From positions 1-64,000 of the forward strand of contig JADNRX010000190.1 in assembly GCA_015501595.1 (NCBI GenBank): a DNA stretch of 64,000 bases, read 5' to 3'. This stretch comes from Hymenopellis radicata. Its lineage: Eukaryota; Basidiomycota; Agaricomycetes; Agaricales; Physalacriaceae. Both the position numbers and the translations under genes were made by a program. Positions 1-10,524 of this stretch are shown here, one piece after another. Within the stretch, counting starts at the first letter, position 1, and each line of letters starts with the position of its first letter. The notes beneath the pieces were generated by a model, which was given only the letters and a program-made list of their open reading frames with translations, was not told the DNA's origin and did no database searches.

Positions 1-39
1 TCCATGGAAGAGCGACAGGTTCCACCTCCACCATCACCC

Positions 40-525
40 TCCCATCCTGATCTCACAACTTCGCTTCTGCTGCTCAAATTACTTCACCCTGGGCTCGTTT
101 TAACGCCCAAGGAGTCTAGGAAGGTCATCGAAGTGTCAGATAGGCCGGCGCTTAAACAAGTAGCGCTAGGAGACTGACTACTTTCCCTCCCATCATCACC
201 CTCTCATCCTGATGCCATAACTCCGCTTCCTGCTCGTCAAATCGCTCCGTCCTGGGCTCGTTTTGATGCCCAGGAGCCTAGGAAGGTCATTCCAGTGTCG
301 GATGGGCTGACGCTGTTCGCAGAATCCATAGAAGAGCGACAGGTTCTACCTCCACCATAAACCTCCCATCCTTCCCCCATATCTTTGCCTTCTGCTCGTC
401 AAATGGCTTCGTCCTGGGCTCGTTTTAACACCTCAGGAGCCTAGGAAGGTTATGCCAGTGTCGGATGGGCCCGCTGTTTGTAGAATCCACGGGAGACCGG
501 CTACTTCTACCTCCACCACCACTCT
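40..525. repeat. Tandem repeat, about 163-bp period, three copies
   Basis: Three diverged direct copies can be lined up on the shared word GGGCTCGTTTT, at about 91, 254 and 416. Each copy also holds a CTCCCATCCT-like block, an AGCCTAGGAAGGT-like block and a GTGTCGGATGGGC-like block. No open frame runs through the array on either strand. A further partial copy may lie beyond the left edge. Function unknown; a satellite or minisatellite remnant is the simplest reading. Confidence 0.75.
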
Positions 526-1020
526 GCGCGCTATTTCTTTCATTGCCCGAAGGCTACCTGTCTTCAGAGAAATCTGTCATCGTTCTAGTTTAGCAAATGC
601 CGTACGTGTGTCTCCCTAAATCTTGGTATAGCTACTGAGAACCTCTGTAGAGCATCATCTTGTTGAACGAATACGATGAACCTTCTGAAGGAGATACTAC
701 TGACTCCATGCACCGATTCGTCTTGAGCCTCGCCTCTCTAATGTTGCATCCCAACCATGGCAGTAAATGTAGTCTTTGTTGTAGTCTTATCATTCCTGTC
801 GTAGCTTGTGGTATTGGATGATTCGCTTTGTTTACGGCTTGCTAGCAAACTTCCTTGAATGACAGCTCAGTGGTCCTGGATACCATTCTGAACACGGCGA
901 GTATTCTAATTCCCCAAATAATCGAGCAACGCGGAGACACTGACTGGCAGTACGTGAGTGGTCTTTACACACATCACAATCGATCGAACAGACGGCCTGA
1001 CCGCCAACCACCACCACGAC

Positions 1021-1839
1021 ATGCCTCCTATTGTTTTCATGGAGGGCAGACACATACGCAATACCTCCAGCTCACCTGAGCCTGACGAGACTCAGCTTGA
1101 GCTCGAGATGAAGACGTCTGGCGAGCTGACCGGCTTTATCGAGGACTCGGATCAGTCAGAACTTGACAAGATTCGCGAGCTGGTCTTGACACTCGAGGAC
1201 GTGGACGGGGATGATGTGGTCACCATTCAAACATTTTTGGCTTCCCTCTCTGCTCTGTCAGAGCTCGAGTTGGATATAGTTCCAATCTGGGGTTACCCAT
1301 CGCGCGTGAGGTAGGTCCCTGTCTTTCAAAGTCGAAGCTGTTGGCACTAACTCTTCTATAGCTTACCTGCATCTATGCCCTTTCAGAACCTGACGAAACT
1401 GGTACTGACGACGCTTGGTATATACTCGCGGGGTGCTTCTAAGAAGAAGAGAGCCCCGACTTTACCGATTCGTCCTTACCCACCAGGACTCTGGGAGCTC
1501 TATCAGGCCTCCTTCCCATTCACAGAGCATCCCTTTCCACTCGAGGAGTTGACATTCAGAGTCGTTATGATTCCTAACTCGCCTCGAGGACAATTCATTC
1601 CGGAGGACAATATCAATGAATGGGAGGTCATGGCGGATGTTCTCGTCAAGTGCAATACACCTCGCCTCAACCGACTGATATTTGCCGTTGCTGAGGAGGA
1701 GGAAGATCGGGACCGACGGGTTGACCATCCGCGTCGTGCGGTGGCATATCTTGAAAGTCTGGTGACTTACGGTAGCTCATTCTTAGCGCTGGCGCTGAAG
1801 GTTCCTATACTGTTCCAGGTGTACGGTCAGTACCGGTAA
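1021..1839 (+). CDS. LRR/F-box-like protein, N-terminus uncertain
   Basis: Two exons join cleanly: exon 1 to 1310, intron 1311-1361 (GTAGGT donor, CACTAAC branch site, TATAG acceptor), exon 2 1362-1839. The phase is kept across the junction and the stop in the first frame falls inside the intron. The product is rich in leucine-spaced stretches such as LTKLVLTTLGIY and LSELELDIVPIW, as in the C-terminal repeats of basidiomycete F-box proteins, but no F-box is visible. The first ATG in frame is at 1021. The frame is open further upstream to about 958, and a second open stretch at about 850-955 could be an earlier exon ending at a GTGAGT donor, so the true start is unknown. It converges on the minus-strand gene at 1891 with a 51-bp gap. 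Family assignment is by composition only. Confidence 0.55.
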
Positions 1840-1890
1840 TCATGATAGAGTCGTGACTCGTCAATAAAACTGTATTCATCGCAAATAGAT

Positions 1891-3438
1891 CTACAATGAA
1901 GCAGCCTCTAAGCACTGAATCACTCCTTTCCTTCCTGCAAGAGATGGCTCCGTATCCGTAATATATGCGATAACACCCTCATTAGCGCTGTCACCACCCG
2001 GACCATACTTATCAACGAGTTGAATAATACTTCGAGCCTCTCGAAGCCATGTTTCACTGCACTCCAGAGCACCATAGATGTGCTTGTAGTCGATGCGTCG
2101 CTGAGATCCCTACAGTTTGTCAAGCATTATCTCGCCTTACGAGACATATGAACGTACCGTAATAGTCTGCTTGTGGTACGCTCTGCAAAAATCGACCCCA
2201 AAGCGCCAATCGGCGATGAATTGAGCATTGGACAACTTGGAACGCCCGCGATGCTCGCAGAATGTCGCGTAATCAGCGGCCTTGGTCGTAGAGATCAGAT
2301 CCCGCAGGAGTTGGACCAAGGCCAAGTCGTTTGGATCATAGTCATTGGCCTTGCCTGATTGCCGAGATTTCTTGCGACGTTTACGCTCTGGTGGTAGTTG
2401 CATATTCTGAGCACGTATCAGCGGGGCCGTCGAGTCTGCTAGAAATGCAGATTACGATGTGTCGATGGTAGTATGGGTGCCCGTACCTGTTGCATCCGCT
2501 GTTTCCTCATTATCAGAGACCTCAATAATATCTGCTGCCTGATCATCCTGTTTCGAGCCGGAAGCTGAAAGTATCTTGCGCTTGAGGCCCGTAAGATGCG
2601 TATTCAAGCGCCGAACGTCGTCCACTGTCTGTTAGATAGTGAGGACGGTCGTATCAGAAAGTGGTGGTCTGCGTACCAGTGCTTCCTCAACTTTGATCAA
2701 GATGGAGTTGGTGTGAGCGACGCGGAGGAGCTCATGTCGATATACCCGCTCAACCAGGAAGTCCTCAAAGAATTGAGGCTCATCCCTAATGACGGGTGTC
2801 GAGATGCGATACGGTCCATCTGTATTGTGAGGAAGGGTTTCGGTGGAGAGGGCGAACATACCTAAGAGGCGCTGTGCACCCGCCTCCACATTTAAAGTCT
2901 CAATCAAGACTCTCGATTGGACCTTCCACTCCCCCGGTTGACATCCTTCTCGTGTGGGATCTGCTGGAACGGTGATAGTGTAAGCGCGGTGTCGCTCCTG
3001 GGTGAAACGAGCATCGATAATCTTGACAATGAGTGTCTGCAAAGATGTGTGAGAACAAGGAGCAATAAAGGATCATAACCCACCTTCTTTGTGGCGCTCG
3101 GTAATGCATCCTGGATAGTACTGTGAACAGTTGGTTCAACCGTACCACCCGCGAGTCTCGAATCATCGTGCACCGCGTTCGTCGTACTGCCAATCGAAGG
3201 CGTGATGGTGAAGGACTCGTTGGGGTCCAGTAAAAGGCGTCGAAGGTTCACCACTCCAAGACGTCTGTCCAGATTAAAATTGTACGTGTCGGTCTTTTGC
3301 CATTGCGGTCTTTGAGCTTGCGCGATGGCAAGGAGGTCGCCTCGAGAGAGGTTACTGGAGAGAGTTCAGTCAGTAATACGCACAATAAGAATCGAGAACA
3401 TACCGAATATCACTTTCGGTAATAGGTCGCGCTGACAT
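1891..3438 (-). CDS. Unknown protein, 434 aa, six exons, intact
   Basis: Six exons join without a frame break: 3438-3404, 3354-3084, 3036-2677, 2628-2487, 2435-2158 and 2109-1891. All introns are GT..AG, 45-52 nt, and every phase agrees, which is strong evidence for a functional gene. The start is ATG at 3438 and the stop is TAG at 1891-1893. I do not recognise the family. Visible features are a long N-terminal half without low complexity, a hydrophobic-then-acidic stretch DIIEVSDNEE (a SUMO-interaction-like pattern), a strongly basic run PPERKRRKKSR that could be a nuclear localisation signal, and a C-terminal helical region. There is no signal peptide or membrane segment. The basic and acidic motifs suggest a nuclear protein; this is inference. 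Confidence 0.8.
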
Positions 3439-4439
3439 GTGGCGAACGTTTGTGAGATGGTGGAAGCTGGAAGAAGGGAAGACTGGGAGGTCAACAGGAG
3501 GGAGACACCGGATGACAGGGAGCCGGAGTGGCGGCGGCGACGGAAGAGACGGCCGTTCATACGGGAACCATGGTCAAGATTGAGGGTGCCATGAAGGAAG
3601 TGGAGGGCGCGATCGCGGATTCCATATGAGAACCGCGAACAAGGGTATCCAGATCAACGAACGAGGCTGAACAGTCATCGGCAGCAATCGATTGTCCATC
3701 GGGGCATCGTTCGTGGGTTTGAGCTGCACTCAAATCAGCAATCGCGAAAATAAAATGCGCAGGTATTCGCACCGACGACCTGCAGCTACTCCACATATCC
3801 AAAATTCCAGATATCCAGTCCAGGATGGCCGTTGATGCTTCTTATCGTGTTCAGAGATCGGTGCGCCGCCGCGAGTACCGTCAAGAGCGCGAGCGTGCGC
3901 TCCGCTACCCGTGATTGCTGGTATTCCGACTGTTGAGGTTCAGACCGGTTGTCACGCTCAAGAGAGCCGCGTTGTTCACGTTCGGGGGCGCCAAACCATC
4001 GATCAAGGGCGGAGAGGAGCAGCAAAAGGCGCATTCATTCGAAAGGGGCGCGACAGTACATCAAGTATAGTGGTGGTCTAACCGTGAGCGTGATGTGATG
4101 GTGGCGATGCACCCGATTTGGCGGGTAACCGCAATGGGTGTGATGCTAACCGTCACACCCGTGGTCATTAACCGGGTTGTGATACATGTGAATCTGAAAC
4201 ACATTAGCGGCCTCGAGACGTGATTGGTGGAAAGTCAACATAACAAAGGACCCATGACAGGTGGAAGACCGCTAGAGGCATATCGATTGTGCCTCAATAT
4301 CGATAGCAGAAAAACAATGTGCCAAACAGCCGCAACGGGGCCAGCGATCAAATTTGTTGCCTTATTACTATGACCATGATTCCCTTTTGCCCCCCAACTG
4401 CTCTCCTTTCGGCTGCGACGTACACATTTTTTTGCAGTG
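3439..4439. promoter_or_regulatory. Divergent intergenic region with a hairpin
   Basis: This 1-kb stretch separates two divergently read genes (starts at 3438 on minus and 4440 on plus), so both promoters should lie here. The short minus-strand open frames at 3366-4034 lie in different frames and show no coding character. An 8-bp perfect stem, GGGTGTGA/TCACACCC, sits at 4136-4160 in a GGGT/ACCC-rich patch. A pyrimidine-rich run ending in TTTTTTTGCAG directly before 4438 could be a splice acceptor, so a 5' untranslated exon of the homeodomain gene is possible. No specific factor site is claimed. Confidence 0.4.
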
Positions 4440-5570
4440 ATGCATTTTCAACCAGAAGCCTCGTCTTCCTCCGCCAAGCAGTCCAAGCCAATCCTAAACA
4501 AGGCGGGCAGAGCTGTCCTGAAAGGTCTGTATTCCTTCCCAGCTCATAGTGAGATTGTTAGTCTGATTTCTCCTCCAGAGTTCTATGACAACATCTCCTA
4601 CAAGCCCACCCGAGATCAGAAACTAGAGCTACTCCGGAACGTGATAGTGTGTGATCTCGTTCTTGTTTGTAGCCACTGCCTAACTCGTACACAGGTAGCA
4701 GGAAATGGCCACTATGACATGGTGAAATTAAATGCCTGGTTCGCGAATCACAGACAGCAAACACGGAAAGCGGAGTCACGAGATACCGTCCTTCCTGCAA
4801 GCAGCGCCAGGCCTTCGTTCACTGCTCAAACCGAAGCCGAACTGGCAATCTGTTTCAATGAGACTCCGCATCCATCCGATGAACTTGTGGCTATATGGGC
4901 ACGCGGTTTCAATGTATCGCCACCTTTTGTACATGACTGGATTGCAAGGAGAAGAGAGCGAGAGTCACAGATGGGCGCAGGTCGGCTGCCAACACCGAAC
5001 ATGACAAGCCCGGAGCCGGCGTATAGGACGGATGAAATGGAGCAACGGAAGAGCCGACAAATATCACTACCGGCAATTGAAACAGTCAACATCCAGTTTC
5101 CTACACCGACCACGACTCCCATCGTTTCACCAAGGTCTCTGCCATCTTCATCGTCCGTTAGGCATGCGTCTACGGAGCACCTATCAGAGCTCATGGACGG
5201 GGACAAGGTAGATAAGCGGAAGAAGCCGACACATAGTGAACGGCTACTTCGAGCGATCGGTGAAGGCATGGACCGTGCGGATCTGCCACCATTACCATGG
5301 CGTCCATCGGGGGATGCAGCATCTTCGTCCTCCACGGCGGTCAGAGGCGCACTGCACGGCGCTTCGTCGACGGACGCCTCGTCGCCGTTAGCATCCCCGC
5401 TGTTCATTCCCCAACAACAAGCGCCCCGGTTCATATCAGCCAATGATTTTCATGCGAGCTTCGCGCCGTACGAGGCCAGGATGAAAAGCTTCATGGGTAA
5501 GGTGGGACGAGGTGAGTTGGAAGACAAAGGATGGAGGTCGACGGCAGTCCCAGCACACTTCAGAGTTTGA
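4440..5570 (+). CDS. Homeodomain protein with two homeobox-like modules
   Basis: Exons 4440-4640 and 4695-5570 give 358 aa. The 54-nt intron has a GTGATA donor (or GTGTGT six bases later), a CCTAACT branch site and an ACACAG acceptor. It is free of stops and divisible by three, so it also reads through. Module 1 (about residues 20-90) ends in the recognition-helix motif KLNAWFANHRQQTRK, with W48, F49, N51 and R53 of the homeodomain present. Module 2 (about residues 105-150) follows the homeodomain plan, with a TPHPSDE turn and helix 3 WIARRRER, but the invariant Asn51 is Arg. The rest is low-complexity, Ser/Pro-rich and probably disordered. Homeodomain proteins are nuclear DNA-binding regulators. 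The flanking genes are unrelated to mating-type HD1/HD2 pairs, so this is more likely a non-mating-type homeobox gene. The start could be spliced from further upstream. Confidence 0.7.
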   Translation: MHFQPEASSSSAKQSKPILNKAGRAVLKGLYSFPAHSEIVSLISPPEFYDNISYKPTRDQKLELLRNVIVCDLVLVCSHCLTRTQVAGNGHYDMVKLNAWFANHRQQTRKAESRDTVLPASSARPSFTAQTEAELAICFNETPHPSDELVAIWARGFNVSPPFVHDWIARRRERESQMGAGRLPTPNMTSPEPAYRTDEMEQRKSRQISLPAIETVNIQFPTPTTTPIVSPRSLPSSSSVRHASTEHLSELMDGDKVDKRKKPTHSERLLRAIGEGMDRADLPPLPWRPSGDAASSSSTAVRGALHGASSTDASSPLASPLFIPQQQAPRFISANDFHASFAPYEARMKSFMGKVGRGELEDKGWRSTAVPAHFRV

Positions 5571-5700
5571 ACAAGATACCTACTCTATTCTATCCATAAA
5601 TGGTAGAGAAACAATGAAGACATCAACTCAGCCGTTATGAATTCATCCCTGTTATATCTCAACGTTCATTATTATAGACCCTGGATCGAGAGGACGTACC

Positions 5701-6901
5701 TTACAATCCCGAGTCAAAGCGCGGTCGTACTTGGGTGTGATGGCCTTGCGTGATTCGCACCCGGTCAAAAACTTTTTGGAAGGCAGTCGCTCCGCGGTCT
5801 GAAGCACTGATGGTGTTCGCAACCCAGAGCTTCCGTGCGCGATCTTCTCGATACAGTACCTAACATTGTGTCGGATAGGCTCTAGACATTAACATATACC
5901 GTTCCACCTACCCATTTCGCAAACCCGTCAATTGGAAGCTCTTCGAAGATACGCTCAGGTGTCTCGGTGATTGCCAAGACGGCGATATCATCGATTCTCG
6001 AATCGTTGTTGAAATATCGATACGCATAACCAAGGGGGTCCCAAAATTCTTATTCAACACATGGGGTTGAATTCTTCATTAAGCCCTCAGCGGCGGAACC
6101 TACCTACCTTCACGTGACCTTACCTGCCTTATATGGTAATTACCCGGGGTCACTGTGGTGGCTGGTTCAAACCTCGGTCGAGACACTTCCTGAAAATAGA
6201 TTAGTCATCTGCCAGACTTCGGGGCTACTGTAGCATGGGCACTCTATGCACAACTGCAGGACTTAATTCATCCTCTAGAGCATGCTTACATGCTTCAGAA
6301 GTGAGTTAGAGCTATCAATGGTACCCCCAAGGTGAGGTCCAAAAAATTTTTAAGGCCTCCGGCGGGACCCTACCTACCTGCCCGGGGTGCCGGCCCGCAT
6401 TTCCGGTACCCCCTTGCGCATAACCCAAGACAGATGCGGGATCCTGGTTCGCGGACAGCCTAAGTATGTTATTAAGTCATTGCATCAGGAACTCAAAAGA
6501 TTCATGACACACTCCATTTGTATATCAGCCACGACCATGGCCGCCGCAATCTGGTACTTATGAGCAGCGTATGCCACTTGCTTCAGCAGCGAAAAGGGGT
6601 ATCTGCCCTTGCCAAACTGGGCAAGGGTGGCGTCGGATACAAGAACTTGAACAAGACTGCCAGGACTTCGGAAGATTCCCCGAAATCCGCGATATTGGTT
6701 GTCGAGGAGAAGGAGTCGAAGGGAATAGCATTGGTATGGGCCTTGAGGTTATCGCTGTGAAGATTAAATATCACTCGATCCGAGGAACGAATGAAAACAT
6801 CCGCATCGGACGAGCAGTCTATCGAGCAGATTGAACAGAACCATCGTGACAGTGCAAACGGAGTACTTACAGTCTGGATGAGTCTTATCTGCTTGAGCCA
6901 T
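5701..6901 (-). pseudogene. BTB/POZ-domain protein, split by a MITE and a frameshift
   Basis: Start ATG at 6901; exon 1 6901-6871, exon 2 6818-6513, then a third exon from about 6470 down to the MITE at 6416, continuing beyond it to an intron near 5900 and a stop at 5701. Exon 2 encodes a BTB core, starting SDADVFIRSSDRVIF and ending near FKFLYPTPP. The following helix (KYQIAAAMVVADIQM) is typical of basidiomycete BTB proteins but lies in another frame, so a one-base shift is present near 6630-6640. A 386-bp hAT-like MITE cuts the codons for GYAY further downstream; with its 8-bp duplication it adds 394 nt, breaking the frame again. BTB proteins are protein-interaction modules. The product cannot be made as one chain unless the insert is spliced out. 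A related fragment lies at 18.2-18.6 kb. Confidence 0.75.
6031..6416. mobile_element. hAT-type MITE, 386 bp
   Basis: Ends are CAAGGGGGT and ACCCCCTTG, a perfect 9-bp terminal inverted repeat. It is flanked by the perfect 8-bp direct repeat CGCATAAC at 6023-6030 and 6417-6424. An 8-bp target duplication and a CA..TG end match the hAT superfamily. Near each end lies an ACCTACCT-rich block in the same orientation. There is no coding capacity, so it must have been moved by a transposase encoded elsewhere. Confidence 0.88.
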
Positions 6902-7033
6902 GATGGAGGCGGAACAAGTGCGGACCGTGGGTAGACGGAAATCAGTCTCACGGGTTTAAAAGCTCCGCGTGCCCACCGCTCTGAAACTTTATATCGAAGC
7001 GCAAACGAACAAACAAATCTGAAACCTATAGTA

Positions 7034-7286
7034 CTGTATACTTTCGACCGGATGTTCGCCGGTCGTGATGCGTTATGCAACGAACTTATATGAACTAAGT
7101 TCGTTGTCAGGCACGGAGCCCCGACTTACCGCATTTGGACGTCCCGCCGTAGGCGGGAGCAAAATTTTTACCGTTTTGGGCCATCTGACCCTGAAATTGA
7201 GGTCCGTGATGCGTTATGGAAGGGGATAAGTTCAGTTCGAAGGCCCGCGTGATGCGTTATTTGAATATCCGGTCGAAAGTATACAG
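7034..7286. mobile_element. TA-flanked MITE, 253 bp
   Basis: The left end CTGTATACTTTCGACCGGAT is repeated as its exact reverse complement at the right end (20 bp). TA lies on both sides (7032-7033 and 7287-7288), as expected for Tc1/mariner-type insertion. The word GTGATGCGTTAT occurs three times inside (about 7055, 7206 and 7250). A CGAACTTA/TAAGTTCG palindrome follows the left end. It has no coding capacity. Confidence 0.82.
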
Positions 7287-7396
7287 TAGACGGCGGCGAG
7301 TCGAATCTACTGTTCCCTCAACCAAAGTATTCATCACTATGAGGATATTAGCATTGTTGTCGAGAAAAAACTTGAATAACACTTACCTACCATCCC

Positions 7397-7743
7397 TTAT
7401 CGAGCTCGAGACTTGACGGTTTGCATAAGCGCGGTGAGCGCGTCTCGATATCTTTGCCAGTCCGGCTCGTCATCAGCATCTTTGAAATCCTCTAAATACC
7501 ATTCGTCATCCACTAACCCAGCATAACAAAACCTGTGATTACATACGTTTCCATCCTCGTCCTTCGTCGTTGCATACATGTCCAACCGCCTAGAGTCCCA
7601 TGCTGCGCGCATATCCCATACTGGTCGGCCATTCTGCAGGATGGTGGACAGGCCCCGAGTCCATCACGAAATGCATCAAATGCATCCGCCATCTGATACA
7701 GAGAGTTTAAACAAAAGCCTTTGACGGGAAAATGGGGCAGCAT
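7397..7743 (-). pseudogene. Unknown protein fragment with a frame switch
   Basis: A coding-like stretch reads from about 7743 to a TAA at 7397. The last 80 codons have a natural composition (for example RRLDMYATT and DDEWYLEDFKDADD), acidic and without low complexity. The upstream part that looks coding (MADAFDAFRDGL) lies in another frame, so a one-base break near 7660-7670 is likely. I do not recognise the family. No intron that would fix the frame was found. Confidence 0.4.
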
Positions 7744-7854
7744 TCTCGTTCAGTGACGAAGACGGTGGCGTCGTTTTCGCCGCTGGCAGATGTGTATTTG
7801 ATCCGGCGGAGTTCCGTCATCGTTTCGCTTTAGTCTGTTCAGCTAAGAATTATT

Positions 7855-9130
7855 CTATGGGACTCGTGTGGCAGAAAACTCTCGTGTTTCTCCAATAGCG
7901 CAGACGTCAAACAGTCCTGCAGCGATACCCATCTTGTAACACGTCTCTTTCAATCGAGTGGGCGGCTCGCTGAGCTCTTCCATAGTCAGAACCCACGTCC
8001 TGACATAGCATGTCATTACCGCCGCGACTACAAGGAAAGGAGATAACTTACCCCCAGTGCATACCAAGAGCCCTCTTCGCTCTTAGATCTTTGAAGATAC
8101 ACATACTGTCCTGGGGAGCACAATGAACAGTCGACATGAACCACCTCGGCTCGTATGCGCCAATAGGCAGCAGAGCCAGGTCAATTTCCTTGAACCGCTC
8201 TCCGATCTCACGAAACGCCGGACAAGTGGGCATGCTGTCTTCGTCCTCTCCGGGATGGACAGAACGATAAGCCGTATCACCAGCAAAGAAAACGGTGGCT
8301 GAGCTGTCACTGTTTCGTGCAGAAATGACCCAGCTACACCATAGGCTTTTGTACCTGTCAAGGACGGAACGCCCAGACATGTGCTGAGCGGGTGTACAGG
8401 TGAGCTCGAACTCGAAATCATCACCGCGAAGGATGCTATATTGCCACCAGTCGAGGCTCTAGCCTCTCGAAGTGATGACCGTTTCCAAGAGGAGGGAAGA
8501 TATGAGGCCGATGCGAACGATTGTACAGTGCTGCGATCGTTGTCGTGTCGAGACTGCGTAACGATAAGACGTTCACGGTTTTTACTCGCCACCGAAGCGC
8601 TTACTGGTCATAGTGATCATGCTACGTCAGGAATGAGCGTGGCCGTCTTTGTGCGTAGCTGTATACTACATACCGAGATGACAATCGCGTCAACGTCCGG
8701 AATATCATGTACGGAACACGGTGGAGCTGTAAATATTTAGTGGACGGCATGAGCATAAGCTTTACTACACACCGGTGAATCTTTTAGGTCCACACATTGA
8801 CCTCGGGGAACAGCGATCGCTAAAAACAGAATCGAATAATATCCTACCCCCATTGGCGGGAAGTTCAACGAGGAAACAAGCATGGCCAAGCCAAGTTGAC
8901 TTTATGGAGTCCCTGCGAAACTCTACCCCCCATGTCGGTTTGATGACAGGCGGACCGAGCTCTGGTTTGCCTATGGGAGTCTGCGTAGCGAGATCAAGTC
9001 CCTGTACAAGCAGTGAGGAGATATCCGATGCCGGGTCAAGCTTCAGCGTACCATCTTCGCCGTAGTGAAGATGTTGTTTGTACGCCAACTCGGCCAGGGA
9101 TTACGAAAGTTGTTGGGTTTTTCGTTTACC
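7855..9130 (-). pseudogene. NAPE-PLD-like metallo-hydrolase with apparent frame breaks
   Basis: Family: metallo-beta-lactamase-fold phosphodiesterases that cleave N-acyl-phosphatidylethanolamine. Visible landmarks in order are NPWPSWR (about 9100), [25 protein letters not shown], the zinc motif HDHYDH, LDTTTI, AQHMSG, FFAGDTAY, ALLPIGAY, a GMHWGTW C-terminus and a stop at 7855. Exons on minus: to 8773, 8726-8674, a 17-nt micro-exon 8621-8605 carrying most of HDHYDH, 8553 onward, and a last exon after a GTAAGT intron near 8050. Splice phases agree at these junctions. Two one-base shifts are apparent: between NPWPSWR and the main frame (about 9085-9100), and near 8449-8460, just before LDWWQYS. 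Either the gene is decaying or the sequence has indel errors. The membership call is firm; whether it is functional is not. Confidence 0.78.
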
Positions 9131-10524
9131 CAATGTGCGCCACGAGGAGGAAATGGAGACAACGTAACTTGGACGGGCATGGCAGCGAGCAAGGGCTAGG
9201 ACACGAGCTGGCGAATTATATAGCGATGCGTCTCCTTCGACATGCTCCGCCCGATGTATAGGTTTCGCGAAATGAAGGCACGCACAGCCGTAGATCAACG
9301 GTTTTGCTACAGAGCCTCAAACGCCACTAGACTGATGGTCGTATCACTCTGAGATGGAGAATAATTTCAGTCCCGACATCGCTAAGTGTTGAGGGTCTTA
9401 CCACCAGACGGCACCATTCACATTAATTGGAAAAGATACGTCGGAGATGAGAAAGATGCCGAAGAGATCGTCGATGTGTAACGATTGGCGGGGGTAAAGA
9501 AATCAGCGCTGCGACGTGACTACCATGCGTGCTGTAGACAAATGTCACGTCTATACAGCTATAGAATGGATCCTGTCCATTGCACGGCAGCTGTAAATAC
9601 GGTGTCAACACCTGTAATGCGCGCGCTATGCGTACAGCCTTACCAGGCCGCGTCACTAGCAGATATAAGATTGTTTCGGCCGACATGTTCCCGCACTTGG
9701 AGAACGGTGTAGTTCTCCTCAAGATCTTCGAGGTCGAGAATCATAGTAAGGTCCGAGATCCTAATAGTACTGTGATGCTGTCAGTGCACAGCCTTGAAAA
9801 ATAATACCACCTATGGTATAGCTCTAAGAAGCGGCCCAATTCCATGGCTTGGACGAAGCAGCTGGCATGATAATAGTGTCATCGAACAGAAGGCAAATAA
9901 ACCACAACAAGACTGTCGCGGTCGATTTCTCGCACGTGCCCTATTCCACGTCTTCCCGAACACCTTCCAAATCCGATATAACAGCGCATCCTGCGCTGGT
10001 CCATATGCGTGATGCCTAACTTCGCGAGAGGTGCCATATGCTGCATGGCTCATGAGACCAGTCTCGTGCTGGCTGATCGACAGACCACTCATCCGGCATA
10101 CCTCTGGGATGGAGCGCATAGTTAGGCATGTCCACCCCTACAGAACCTGACTGACACCCTCTATGGTCCTTCCTTTAGATATCACGCATATCCGAGTCGA
10201 TGCCTGCCGGCAACATCTTCTCTCCAGCGTTCCCTTTCTAGTGCACTTCCCTGGGTTCACTCAGATGTTCTGCTCAATATGTAACCCGTCCTCTTGAAGC
10301 GCTAGATGAACGATGACAGCTTGCACTACTACCAAAGAACTCATCTTCATTAGGGACTCTCGGTGGTTCGGTTGGCAGGGAATAGGGTGATAGCTCTCAC
10401 CTGACAACATTGCGTGCACCCGTCGCTCCTCAATGGGACCCATGACGGGTCTTCTACCTACCTATCTAACATATATCCGCTCTTTTTATAAGACAGTACA
10501 TTGCGCGAGTGAGCTACTGAAACG
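9131..10524. other. No supported gene
   Basis: Only short, mutually overlapping open frames are present, such as 9423-9722 and 9811-10119 on minus and 10261-10443 on minus. None shows a recognisable motif, splice continuity or a conserved-looking core. No inverted or direct repeat with target duplication was found. It may hold the promoters of the flanking minus-strand NAPE-PLD-like gene and plus-strand GH17-like gene. Confidence 0.4.

Noticed and set aside
4826..5443. 205-aa minus-strand ORF over the homeodomain gene
   Set aside because: Shadow frame of the low-complexity Ser/Pro-rich plus-strand coding region.
4440..5570. Mating-type (matA) homeodomain locus
   Set aside because: Only one homeodomain gene is present, without a divergent HD1/HD2 partner or the usual flanking genes; the architecture with two modules also differs.
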